A DNA stretch of 64,000 bases from Adiantum capillus-veneris (Eukaryota; Streptophyta; Polypodiopsida; Polypodiales; Pteridaceae), in assembly GCA_014529385.2 (NCBI GenBank), contig CM043959.1:91493529-91557528 (forward strand), given 5' to 3'. A program made the translations under genes and the position numbers. Below, piece by piece: positions 33,694 through 44,508 of this stretch. A model generated the notes under the pieces. The model was not told the origin of the DNA and ran no database searches. It saw nothing but the letters and a program-made list of their open reading frames with translations. Within the stretch, counting starts at the first letter, position 1; each line of letters opens with the position of its first letter.

Positions 33694-34278
33694 CTCTGCG
33701 CAATCTTGGACAGAGCTCCCCCTTGCCCGCGATGCCCTTGAAACCCCCTGGACAGACCTGCACGATGCCCTGAACACCCCCTCAAACCCCAAAACACAGT
33801 CGGCAATGTTGAACGCTGTCCTGAGGCAAGCTGTAGTACCGCGCAAAGTGAAAGCAACCTGGGCACCGCCACGGACGACCAGCAAGCTCCCCTCACCTGC
33901 TTGAGGTGAGGTGAGGTGACACACCCCACTTCAAAATCATGGAGGGGATCCCGTCGAATTTTCCCCTCCCCGTCATAATTAATGTCGACGTGGATTTTCG
34001 TCGCTATCTCACCCCCGCCCGATGGCCACATCACCCGCCATTCGTCGCCCGGGTTTACCTTCTACCCGAGCGTGCCCCACCACGCGGATGATCTAGATCG
34101 TCTCGTCCGACCGTGCCCCAATTCCGCGCCGTCGATCCCATGAACGAGTTTCTTAAATGCACATGTGTATATAGTCCCGAGGAAAGCCAACAATTCCTTC
34201 GCATCCAATCAAAGCTTAGCTTTTCAGTAAACAGGCTCGGCTGGCCGGAGCTGTTGTGCTCAAGATTGGCAGCCCACA
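33694..34278. other. Region upstream of gene B and of the F-box relic
   Basis: GC-rich DNA, likely the divergent 5' flanks of gene B (-) and the F-box relic (+). A GAGGTGAGGTGAGGTGA repeat lies at 33904-33918. GCCCGGGTTTACC at about 34046-34059 is a copy of the intron motif in the opposite sense to gene B transcription. No gene recognised. Confidence 0.5.
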
Positions 34279-35873
34279 GTGGAAGATTCTGCAGGAATCG
34301 CTTCATGGCTGGAGACTGGCCGCTCGGCTAGGACTAGGCTGAACCGCCTCAGAGGAGTGGGCAGGTTTTTGGCTTCATGGATCGGAAACGTGCAGGCGCA
34401 AACGATAAGACCAATAAGCAGCCATGGCGGAGACGCTGCGGAGAGGCAGAGGCAGATTGGTGAGAAGAAGGCGCAGTCTTCTGCTTCTTCTTTGAAAGCT
34501 GCAGGCGCAAACAAGAAGAGGAAGATAAGCAGCAGGGGGCACGATTTTGATTTACAGGGTAGAAAACGTTGCAGACTTGCGAAGGATAGCTCGCACCAGG
34601 TTATATGTGAAGATGATGATGATGGTCATCTGCTGCAAGCCATCAGCCGCTGAAGAGGATATCATCCCAAGGCTGCCATTGCACCTCATTCTGGCATGCC
34701 TGCCTTTACGCAAGCGTTGTCAGCTCCGTTGCATCTGTAAGGCTTGGAATCTCATGGTAGGAGGTGATCCAGGGGATCCGTGCATTGATGTTGGGGAGTG
34801 CTGGTTTATTATGGCGCGCCCCAAGCATCACTTCAAAACCTGGGATTTTCTGGCATACAGCAGCAGAATCAGTCCATCCGAGCAGGACAAAAGCTCCTCC
34901 TTTTCTTCATTTCCTTTGCCCTCAATCCCAGACACCGCAAGCTCTGTTCCTTACTTGGAGGCCTTGCACTCATGCATTGTCGCGGCAGGCGCCCAGTCTG
35001 GACAGTGGCCCTCTCTCAGCTTGTCCTGCCAGCATGGGTGGTCTCATGTGTGCTCTAGTTCATCGTGAGGACCAGAGCAAGATGTCTTCTCCTTTGTAGT
35101 CTTCAACTGCCTCACAGGGTGCCAGAAGGTGCTTCCACCTGCCACGTGCAATTCCCCCTACTCCATGAGCATGGCGTCTGATAGCCGAGATTCCAGTAGG
35201 TACTACGTCATGCTTACTCGCCATTTCCTATCTTTCTATGACTCGGACCTGCCCCTGCACTTGGAGGTTTACGACTCCAAGCATGAGAGCTGGAAGTTGG
35301 GCTGTCTTGCAGACTTGGTTAACTCGGCCAGACTGCCATTGTGGGGACTTCTTCTTCTTAATACAGCTCCATAGCACCACAATGTCCATGGCAGCTTGTC
35401 ATGTGGCACATGATGCATGGAGCATTGTACGGGCGCCAAGATTTGTAAGTCCTGAGTCGGATATATGGTTCGTATGCTGTCATGCTCAAGTATAAAAGGC
35501 GATTACTGGTGGGCCAGCTGCTGAGTCCCTCTGTTGAGGATCTTCACACATGCCTTGGATTTGGGGTCTGGGAGCTGCAGTCCACTGCCTCCTCAAAGAT
35601 TGGGAGATGGGTGGAGGTTGCAAGAACTCCCCAACACCTCTGGCTACCCTTACCCTATTCAGATTGGACTTACACACTTTTCACAGGTGGGTCCTTCTTC
35701 TGCATGGTCTTTAAAGAGCGGGATGAGTGGGTGGGTGGTGTAAAGGAGAGAGGTTGCAGCAGGCCTCCACTTGTGTTTGACGCGGCTCAAAATTCTTGGT
35801 ATTTTCTCTCTGTGGAAACTAAGTATGATTGCATCTTGGTGCATCAGCCAAGATTAAGTGCACGTGTGTGATT
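34279..35873 (+). pseudogene. F-box/kelch-type protein relic
   Basis: F-box proteins are substrate adaptors of SCF ubiquitin ligases. The N-terminal piece (34279-34653) is basic with KKRKISSRG and an acidic DDDDGHLL. After a frame change the F-box reads EDIIPRLPLHLILACLP, then RCQLRCICKAWNLMV (34652-34757), with the typical LP...L...L.....R...C..W pattern. Further pieces in changing frames resemble the kelch/galactose-oxidase half: VLPPATCNSPYSMSMASDS, FYDSDLPLHLEVYD, GLLLLNTAP (35129-35374), then RRLLVGQLLSP and GFGVWELQ, ending at a stop at 35869-35871. At least four frameshifts make it non-functional, unless many are assembly errors. Confidence 0.65.
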
Positions 35874-37899
35874 TTTGTGCTCTAGCTTGTACAAGTGTGC
35901 CTGGTCATCACCATGATGACCAGCCAGGTTAGTGGCATGTTGCGCTCAAGCTGATGTCACCTTGGGGGACAGTTTAGGTTGATGGTGCCCCCTTGGGTTG
36001 TGGTCCATATGTACAAAGCATGCCCTCTGTATATGATTCAGTTACTTCAGAGGAGGTTGGCTCCGGAGTAACAAATTCAGTAAATGTTACTCTCTGCCGC
36101 TGTCAAGGCCTTGCTTCATTTTTTGTATACGTTTGTGATGCCCTTTTGGCACTCATGATGAAACCTCAATATGCAGATGTTTGTTGACATAAGTTTTGCA
36201 GTTTATTTGTTCTAGCGTAATAGTGTTTGTGGCACGGTTCTGGATAAGAACCCATTTGGCATTCATTATGAAATTTCAATATGCAGATGTCTGTTGTCAG
36301 AAGGTTTCTTGTACTTATCTGCTCTAGTGTATTTGGTGAGGTTCCATGCACTTGGCACAGTTCTGAACGGAAAACTGATCTTTTGAGCATTTCAACAAGT
36401 TGCTAGAATCCATGGGAACCTAGCAGATTTGAAGACTCTGGTGCACTGGGACTCTGGAGGAAGTTCAGTAGCTTCTTCTCCATCACATGACAATTGACAG
36501 CTATGACTGTGACAATAGGAGCCGGAGAAAGTGGCTCTTTTTCAAATCAATGGTGAGAATGTTGGAGCACACTTGCGCGTAGACTACAGATAACAGCGAG
36601 GAGTTTCTTAGCTCTGAGAGGCTAATTTGAAGCATGTGGCAAACGTAGAGACAGACCAGCAGCGCAGTTGGGCTCGGGTGCACCTATAGAACTCCGATGC
36701 ACTGTTGTTGCCAAAGGCCTGTTGATGGCTTGAGTCTGCTGAGCAGAGCTGAGCTGAGCTCGATAGAGAGGTGCATGAGAGCAGCTATCATCTGCAGCAT
36801 CATCTATTTGGTGAATGAGTACATGAATAGATGTTCAAGAGTAGAAGAGTAGATGTTTGGTCCTTTTGTGTACAATTGAAAAGGACACTGGCCCTGATAT
36901 CATCTGCGAGTCTTTGAAGTGATACCAAAAGCTACATCATCACACCATCTGTGGGGATTTGTCTGCTTTATGGCTATTGAGAAGGGATGCGTCCACAAGA
37001 CAACGTTAAGATGGGTTGCTGAAAAGGGAGAAAACTCATTCGCCTGTAGAAAGCTGCATCTATTCTTTTTTGTCACTAGCGGTATCCCACGTTCTAGGAA
37101 TTTCTGCCATGTCTCTCAAGGCTATGGCACATGTATACAGTAGCAGGACCTGTGTAGAGAAGTATATAGGTGCCATGGCTATCAAGGGATAAGAGCTCTC
37201 TGTTTTGAAGCTTACCCAGCAAATTGCAAACATCTTCTGATGATGGGTTGTTGGCCAGGGACTGTTGGGGAAACATGTAATGCTTAAAGCACAAGGGGTC
37301 AAGGGGTAAGAGCTGGCTCAAAGACCAAATGCAACCAACAAATTTCAGATATTATTTCATGATGAGATTGCCGGTCAGGGAACTGTTACGTATATATGTA
37401 ATGCTTGGTTGTGTCGGCCTCATGGTGAGTACAGAATATTATCAATAAATTCATGTCGGGGATGTGTCTTTTGTACTGCACTAATTGTAGGTGCAGCTAG
37501 AGTGCTACTTTAGCCTGCATAATTGGAAGTGGATAACAAACTGGTATAACGGTGCAAGCCGACAAGGCGATTGCAATTAGAGAGACCTTCCCTTCGGTGC
37601 TTGGATGATTATGGATTTGGTACCTGTATGTTTATGGAAATGAATGGAGAGCAAGGGCACCATTGTAATTACTATTTTGGTCGCATCGAAGCATTGAAGA
37701 AGAGTATACAGTAGTAAAAATAACATAGAAGTGAAAGCTGAGAGGGAGTGTGTGAGTGCCGTTATTTTAATGTCGACAAATCTTGTGAGCGTTAGTGAGC
37801 AGAAGTCACTCATATATACAGGAATTTATATACTGTTTTGTTCTCATGCAGGCACTCAAGAAGAGGATACATCCGTAAAGAAGATTGTAGAAATGAAAG

Positions 37900-37933
<34 letters not shown>

Positions 37934-37952
37934 GAGGCAGGGCTTTTTTTTT

Positions 37953-37992
<40 letters not shown>

Positions 37993-38237
37993 CTTATTAT
38001 TTGTTTTGCACAGATCTTGTTACGTTGGGTGAGTGTAAGTCACTGGAACGGTTTGATGTAAATAGTGTGGCAAAAAGTGCATGAATTAAGAACGGAACTA
38101 AGCAAACGAGAGTTGGTAAGACTTTGAATGTAGCATTCAATGACTTCTTCACAATGAAACGGACAGAACTTCTGTGGAGAAGAGAAGGACTAGGTAACAA
38201 CACATATAGTGGGAGATTTTGATGCAGGAAGTAAGGG
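35874..38237. other. Non-coding DNA with decayed tandem duplications and GA tracts
   Basis: No gene recognised in 2.4 kb. There are two pairs of imperfect head-to-tail duplications: about 36145-36360 (shared ATGAAACCTCAATATGCAGA and variants) and about 37180-37400 (shared CATCTTCTGATGATGGGTTG-type segment ending in TGTAATGCTT). (GA)n tracts lie at 37899-37937 and 37957-37988. The first part may be the 3' flank of the F-box relic. Confidence 0.7.
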
Positions 38238-38669
38238 CTATTTCGGTAAGATGCTCTTCAAAGTTGCGCGTGTGGCTAACCGGTTGACAGGAAAATAGCG
38301 CAAAACGAATTGTTTAGCTGACTGCAGGTGGTTGGGGACCACGTTAGAGTAATTCAATTCTATAGTCTCGAGTAGGCCGAGGACGCCCGCAATCTGCACG
38401 AACAACATATAATGGTGTTTTGTGGAGCAACCAGCCAGCACGGCGATGTCGATGGTGATTTGTTGACCGAGTGTATTCCAAGTGATGTACTGTGGATGCC
38501 ACGGGGTAGGTGGTTGAACTGGCCATGGAATGAACTCACTCCATTCATGCATGTAGTGTCTGAGCACCCACTCTTGCAAATGTGGGTAAAGACAGTATTG
38601 CAACTTATACATTGCAGTCTCAAATTCTGGTTGCTGCTCAATCAGATCAGCTAGAATCGGCCTACCCAT
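38238..38669 (-). CDS. Unrecognised 143-aa ORF downstream of a GIY-YIG ORF
   Basis: An open frame starting MGRPILADLIEQQPEFETAM and rich in aromatic residues (Trp, Tyr, Phe), without membrane segments. I do not recognise a family. A good splice acceptor, TTTTTCTTTTCAG, lies just upstream at about 38678-38690, so it may be a downstream exon rather than a separate gene. The simplest join to the GIY-YIG ORF above it does not keep the frame. It could belong to the same mobile element or host gene as that ORF. Confidence 0.4.
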   Translation of the reverse strand: MGRPILADLIEQQPEFETAMYKLQYCLYPHLQEWVLRHYMHEWSEFIPWPVQPPTPWHPQYITWNTLGQQITIDIAVLAGCSTKHHYMLFVQIAGVLGLLETIELNYSNVVPNHLQSAKQFVLRYFPVNRLATRATLKSILPK

Positions 38670-38860
38670 TATAAACTGAAAAGAAAAAGCATTTGAATCA
38701 AAGAAGCTGATAAGTAGTCAAGTCTGTCATAGTTTGAATGGAGAAAAAAAAGATATTGTTGTAGCCAATGATCAACGTTATATGACAAAGACAGTGAAGA
38801 AAGCAATTAAATAAAGATGGCATAAGTTCGCAGCTATATTTTCTTAAATTTTAAAAAAAG

Positions 38861-39238
38861 TTAATATTTTCTTAACCTCGGTGGATGTCCAGAAAAAGCG
38901 TTATAACCTAATGCAGTTGTTATTTTGTGTTGTTTAATATAGAAATGTTCTAAGTTTCTAGCTTTATGTATATTAGTACTGGTTGCTAAAGTGGTGATTT
39001 CAAAATTGTCCTCGAAAGGACTATGTGCTTGCATGTCCGCTCGCATTCTCTTCGGAGGATTGCGCTTGTGCTGGCCAACGCGTTTATGGATGTTATTCGT
39101 AACTCCGATATAACTCCTATCGTTTTCTGTGCAGCGTATACTGTAGACTATGTATTCTTCCCGCGTCGCTGCTTTTTCTGGGGTGGAAGGCCGATGCTTG
39201 TCTCTGGTTGTTGATGACTGTCTAAATCTGTAGTCCAT
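38861..39238 (-). CDS. GIY-YIG nuclease-domain protein (125 aa)
   Basis: The ORF carries a GIY-YIG-type core: YIVYSIRC (the GIY-like strand, with VYS in place of GIY), then RSYIGVTNNIHKRVGQHKR, where YIG and the following Arg are catalytic in the family, and a later NLEHFYIKQH segment with the acidic residue (Glu) expected. Such domains cleave DNA in homing enzymes, repair proteins and some retroelements, including Penelope-like elements. No reverse transcriptase is adjacent. The start at 39238 was taken as the first Met, preceded by a 20-residue basic N-terminus. Whether this is a host protein or a mobile-element piece is open. Confidence 0.65.
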   Translation of the reverse strand: MDYRFRQSSTTRDKHRPSTPEKAATREEYIVYSIRCTENDRSYIGVTNNIHKRVGQHKRNPPKRMRADMQAHSPFEDNFEITTLATSTNIHKARNLEHFYIKQHKITTALGYNAFSGHPPRLRKY

Positions 39239-39632
39239 GCAGATTAGTTAGGGCAATAAAAAAATGACGGTGCTACGGACAAATGAATGGAAGCTAGTGA
39301 CACTTGTTATCCATACTTGCCTTGGTCTACTGCAAAACTGGCTCGTATGGAGAGGTTGGTTGGCTGTAATTTACTGCCTTGTTTTCGCTGTAGTGCCATG
39401 CTACCTTCTGGATTATGATAGGTGGATTAGTTGCGTCGTGCGTGTGGTTTGCCGTAGTCATGAAATTTGTCAAGATAGCAGCACAGTTCTCTTGATGTGA
39501 CAACTATGTCGGAATCTAAGTGAATCAAAAAAGAATCTTTTAAAATATGAGGAATCTCATGGCGTGCTACATATCAGTAAATAGAGCTTGAAGAGGACAT
39601 TCTAATTGTCAAACCTCTGCCAACTTTGGAGT
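39239..39632. other. Spacer between GIY-YIG ORF and Z protease
   Basis: No recognised feature. A + strand ORF (39264-39500) would give a hydrophobic 78-aa peptide, but nothing supports it as a gene. Confidence 0.4.
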
Positions 39633-40720
39633 TTATTCGCAAAAATTTATCCATGCGTCCGTTTTGGTAGAGAGAGGTAAAGTCAAACTCCTTAAAGGGC
39701 CCCTTTGTGAGTCCAAATTTTGCCTAATGCTTTCTGGTGGTTCTATCGTCTCATCTCCTCTTGGTATAATGCTTACCATGTAGTAGGGTAACACATCATA
39801 GCCATCCTTATTGCAAAATTTTGTAGTTGGACTATCTGTGATGGTACAGACATCCAATGTTGCTAGTATGTGTTCCCATTCTAGAGGTTCCAAGGCATCT
39901 TCAGAGAAAGGCTCCCGAATATACTCCTTGTCCTCAATCGCTCTTTCTAAGACGCATTCTTCCCTTCTTAAGCTTCCACAATGTGAAGCTCCGCACATCC
40001 ATAGCTCTTTTTGTTGCCCTAACCATGCTAGGAGTTCCGATTCTGCTACTGTAGTTGAATCAAACTCTTTCACAGGTGTTTGGTTCACATCCTTGTAACT
40101 ATGGTCTTTCAAGTGTATTTTAGTTGTTGTTTCTTTATGTCTGAGGTATATGTGGTTGTAACCCCAATCTTGGACCATCTTTAATTGTCGCATGAATGGT
40201 CTTCCCAAGATGATATCATAATTGTTCTTTTTGTCAAAATCGACTATTGCAAATGTATGCTCATACTCGATTCCGCACGAAGTGACAATCACTTTTTCTA
40301 AGAGTCCTATAGGCTTCTCCATGACCATCTGCCAATTGCAATTTCATTTTGGTAGCTCTTAAAGCTGGTTTTTTCCATTTTTTCCAGATTTCCTTGGTGG
40401 CGATAGCAACTCCCGTTCCACTGTCAAGAATAGCTTTGGAAACTACTCCTTGGAATTCTACTGGTAGCGTGGTGTTTCCATCTTCTCCCTCGCAATACTC
40501 TCCAACCTTGTTTAATGGTACTGGCCTAGTGTTTAGTTGAGGCCTGTCCAATTCTCTGATCCCTTCCTGAAGCTTCAAGGTGGGGTCTTTCACTCCAAAT
40601 TTTTCTAGGCATTTACCTACTGTGGTCCACATGTTTGGTCGTAACCTTAAGAGTTCGGCTAATGTGATTGTGCATGTCACCGGGGTGGACAATAACTCAA
40701 TCAATCCTTGTGAATCCATC
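39633..40720 (-). pseudogene. Element Z: protease region, part beyond the Y insertion
   Basis: Two overlapping reverse-strand frames give the retropepsin of an LTR element: AILDSGTGVAIATKEIWKKW (active site, about 40435-40375), EYEHTFAIVDFDKKNNYDII and LGRPFMRQLKMVQDWGY (about 40220-40155). An acidic tail then ends in a stop at 39633. It matches the protease region of element Y closely. No RT follows downstream. A frameshift near 40325 separates the two pieces. Its upstream part continues at 51953 on the far side of element Y. Confidence 0.88.
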
Positions 40721-40725
40721 ACTTT

Positions 40726-41666
40726 TGTTGGATGGATGACTCACACACCCATGAAGTGCATGCAAACACTACCTAGATCAACATAATGTCAATCGAGGAC
40801 ACAGATGACACGATAGGCACACGGAGGAAATATCTGTAGCTTGTCAGGCTGAGACCATCCTACACATACAACACTCAATAAGGCCAACTAAACCACAATC
40901 AAGGACCTCACTGCTCTCAACTACACCACCTAGCCACATACACACATACGGAAGGTAACTCACCTAATCATGCCAGAATCGTACGAAACTTAAGGAACAC
41001 CATCCCCTCACTAGAATACACCTGTCCCTAAGCTTCTACACTCAAAACCCATCTGCGGAAAACGCGTAGGATGACAGAGCTGAATTTTAAAAGTGTCCGA
41101 AACTGAAATTTATGAGTACCTATGCGTAGCTTATGTCGCCAAGATTCTATAGACTACTAGCATGCAGAAAACAGACATCGTTTGATACACTTATGACCAC
41201 AAATAGCTCGTAGATGCGTCGGCGTGTGCGCTTCTTCTCGCGTGGAATGCTTGGCGTTGCCGCATAGCTCTCCTCGAGTCTGCAGCAATGGTGCAGTCGG
41301 ATCTCCAACGTGTTCAGCGAGCCAGGCGTAAGGAGAGGATGAAGCTCACGCTCACTCTCTTTCTCTCTCACACACAGTAGACGGCAGTGCTAAAGTTTGA
41401 TTATGATAAAAGTCTTTTTACAAAATGACCTAGGTACCTTATATAATAAGGCTACCTTAGGTTTAACCAAAAATGGGGTTGAAAGGGTCAAATGGCTTTG
41501 TATTTACAATCTGGAAGTGCCATTGCACCCCGGCTTCTGAAACTAGAATAACTACTCATTACAAATGATGTTTATAGCCATAATCCGCAGCATTTCATAA
41601 CTCGCAAAAGATAAGACTTTGGTACGGAACTTGAGTTATGTTGTGTTGTTGACCCAACGGTCAACA
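40726..41666 (-). repeat. Element Y 3' LTR (941 bp)
   Basis: Starts TGTTGGATGGATGACTCACA and ends GACCCAACGGTCAACA in + orientation. It matches 50999-51952 with few differences, the main one being a 13 bp absence near 41050 that explains the length difference. Confidence 0.95.
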
Positions 41667-41685
41667 TTCCCCCCTTCCGCGTTCA
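41667..41685 (-). promoter_or_regulatory. Element Y polypurine tract
   Basis: On the reverse strand GCGGAAGGGGGGAA directly precedes the TG of the 3' LTR. The same arrangement (TTCCCCCC in + orientation) follows the Z-family LTR at 57422. Confidence 0.8.
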
Positions 41686-41730
41686 TGTCATCCCCGACAT
41701 GACCTGATTGTCGATGGCGATGTGGTCTTT

Positions 41731-42110
41731 GCTGTTGTTTTGCTTCATCTGTTGCACTGCTTGTAACTTTGTCGAACCACAACAAGAACTATGATCCATT
41801 AGAGCGGACATCTTTCAGCATAACCATTCATCTTTTGAGATCCTCTGATTACTTTTATGTCTGCTCTTCTTCATTGGGGACTTCTTTGTTCTTGAGTTAT
41901 GCTGTGTTGTTGACCCTGCGGTCAACACTTTGCTGTTGTTTTGGCTTCATATGTTTCACTGCTTGTATCTTTGTCGAACCACAACAAGAACTATGATCCA
42001 TTAGAGCGGACATCTATCAGCATTTAACCATTCATCTTTTGAGATCCTTTGATTACTCTTATGTCTGCGCTTCTTCATTGGGGACTTCTTTGTTCCTGTG
42101 CAATCATGTT
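41731..42110 (+). repeat. 200 bp tandem duplication carrying an LTR end
   Basis: CTTGTAACTTTGTCGAACCA and its variant recur 200 bp apart, with CCATTAGAGCGGACATCT and GATTACT shared. At about 41893-41926, between the units, CTTGAGTTATG...GTTGTTGACC...GCGGTCAACA repeats the last ~33 bp of the Y LTR. Confidence 0.85.
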
Positions 42111-43935
42111 GTTAGTGTTGTCTGCAGCTTTGTCATTGTATGCCATTCTTCGACTCACCATTGAGGAGAAGTATGCTATGATCTGAAATTGGTGCTTCAA
42201 TTCATTTGTCAATTGATTTGAGTAGCATTTCCTTATTGTTGATGTAGAAGGAATATGTACAAGAGGATGGTGATAGGTGTCCTTAGATTAGGGTCTAAAA
42301 CCTGGATGACCAAAGGGAAAAAACCCGGTGGGAGAAAAATGCCTTTGGTATACGCTCTTATTGGAGTTGAGCAGTTGAACGTGAAGTACATGTTCATGAC
42401 AGGTGAGTGCTTGGGTGCAACACGGAAAGAGTGCCTGATGCAAGTGCCAATTATGGGACACTCTATATGCATATGAGAAATTTGTCAACAAAAACATGCA
42501 ATGTGAAAGAAGGAGATGCTGGGTGTTTTGAGGAATAAATGTAGCACATGTGACATCAAAAGATGTCTCAATAGCTTCCACCTTTCCAAGAAGGGTTTTC
42601 GATGTAGAAGTTTCTCCACTCGTATCTCACAGTGCTCAGTACGTGAGTGTCTTTTAGACCTTCTCCTTCACTTCACGAGACTTAAGTACTTAGACTTCGA
42701 CTCTTTTGCTCACCTATACCAGCATGAGCGACACAACGTAAATATGCTCAAATCTTCCAGCTTGAGCAGTACCTAAAATAGCTAAGACGCTTAGACCACA
42801 GAGAATATTACTTGAAGCTTTGGGACTAACACCTCACTCATTTTGTGGCGTAGCTACTCGACTCTGACTTTTATGACTTGTCGGTTGCCTGTTGACACTG
42901 CTTTGTGACAAGTTCTTCGGCTGTTGTAGTGGCTGCTGAGACATACTTCGTGAAGTTTCATCGTTTCCCTGTACCTTCTTCTCTTTGTAGTGCTCCGGCC
43001 TCTCGTCAGTATTTTCTTCATGTGGATTATGGATTTTTTTATTTTTTCTTAATAATAAACAAAGAAAATATTTTGTTAAAAAAAACTTAACAAAAGAAAA
43101 ATCATTCAAATAGAAATCTAAATGCTATGTACACTATACACATGTCCCTAGGGGCTCATATATGGATTTTGTCCCAATACTCCTCTGTAACACTACTATG
43201 AGGGCATATACTCTAAATTTCGTCAAAAAATTATCACAATAAAATGCAAAAATTCAATGCATCTCACAAAACATTGCCCTCTAATAGTCATAATGTTAGG
43301 TGCGCATTCAGAATGCCTCCCCCCTTCCTATTTGGAGTCATCCTTTACCACAGGGTATCTCAAAGGGTATGTGTTGTGCTTGGGCAATTAAAAGTTGTGC
43401 CTATACAGGCCTTGTAATGTAGCCCTATTATGCATACACAGTCAATGCATGGAAAAGATTTATGTTGTGCAAGATGTGGGTATAAGAAATTTGCTTATTG
43501 GCATTTGTTGGCGAGGCTTCCTATTCTAAGCAATGTAATGGTCTTTGAAGCTCCTGTATCGTTTCTTGATTGAAGCGACTTGCTCTCTTCTAACTGTGCT
43601 GTAATCGTAGGAAGAATTGTAAGAATTCAAGCGGCGATGCACTGACAACAGTTTTGTTGTTCTTCTTTGGGACCCATTTCTTTGTGATTATTGGCTGTTT
43701 TGTTGATGACGCTCAATTGGGAACCCATACTTGCCCGTGCTTCGTTTGTGTTTGAAGAGACTTCTTTGGGATCCACCTTTTTGTTGTGTGAGTTGACAGT
43801 GGTCTTTGCTTTGGCCCTTGTACGCTTGGTTGGTGACGGGATGAAGAAGACGACGAGTTCTATGACTCTGTAGAACACTTCGAGCTTCAAGAAGATCATC
43901 GACCCGGGAATCAATGTCATCGCTACACGAATAAA

Positions 43936-44508
43936 GTGCATCAAAAGTGGATTCCAAAGTCCTCGGTGAAGACACAACCACCACAAGAATCCTCATACAT
44001 GGATCCTAATAAGGATGCAAAGACTCAGCTAGGAGGAATACGACCAGAGCAACTAGCTAACAATGCTCTAATCAATGGGCTAGAAAAGTCCTCCAAGAAA
44101 CTACCACCCACGAGCAAACAGACAGTAACTTTCCACTACCAGCCAAAAAATCAAGGGAAAGTACAAGAAGTCAACCTTGCTGAGGATAGAAGCGATAGTG
44201 ATGAATCTTACGACATCCCCTATCATCAACTCAGGCCATCAGTATCACCAACCCCTTCAGCAACAACCATGACAGGTCAAAAGAACAGGACAACAAGTCA
44301 AAGCCAAAAAGCTCGACAAATCTTGATACAAAAAAGTCAGATCGGCCAAAAACAGATATGGATCAAGAAGACAAAGATCTCTAATGACAAATCACAAGAT
44401 CCAACACCAAAAAAAAGCAAGGAAAGCGTGCATGAACAGGAGCATAGCCATTTTCATCACAAAACTTTGTTGTGGGAGCATCCTCCACGGCGCACACGTC
44501 CAGAGTAG
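43936..44508 (+). CDS. Unrecognised + strand ORF inside element Y
   Basis: A 190-residue open frame antisense to the element: Lys/Gln/Ser/Thr-rich, hydrophilic, with DRSDSDESYDIPYHQLRPS. Its right end overlaps the truncated end of the Y protease ORF. Composition resembles the N-terminal low-complexity part of a gag (compare 4606-4920 of E1, which has ADEAYDSQH), so it may be a fragment of another element inserted in the opposite sense. A functional antisense ORF cannot be excluded. Confidence 0.35.
   Translation: MHQKWIPKSSVKTQPPQESSYMDPNKDAKTQLGGIRPEQLANNALINGLEKSSKKLPPTSKQTVTFHYQPKNQGKVQEVNLAEDRSDSDESYDIPYHQLRPSVSPTPSATTMTGQKNRTTSQSQKARQILIQKSQIGQKQIWIKKTKISNDKSQDPTPKKSKESVHEQEHSHFHHKTLLWEHPPRRTRPE

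Larger units (their letters stand above)
41667..43935. other. 3' internal part of element Y, no recognised gene
   Basis: Contains a 200 bp tandem duplication (units starting TTGCTGTTGTTTTG at about 41731 and 41931). The first unit ends in a copy of the LTR terminus. Beyond 42200 only short ORFs occur on both strands, for example 42255-42476 (+) and 43627-43986 (-); none was recognised. No RT or integrase motif was found in any frame. Confidence 0.6.

Noticed and set aside
23340-34059. GGGTTTA strings as interstitial telomere repeats
   Set aside because: GGGTTTA equals one plant telomere unit, but the copies never form TTTAGGG tandem runs; the repeating unit is about 20 bp with other sequence between.
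39264-39500. Small hydrophobic membrane protein on +
   Set aside because: No homology, no promoter or context support; AT-rich spacer ORF.
42255-42776. + strand ORFs in the 3' part of element Y
   Set aside because: Short, without recognised domains, and interrupted; no RT or integrase motif in any frame.
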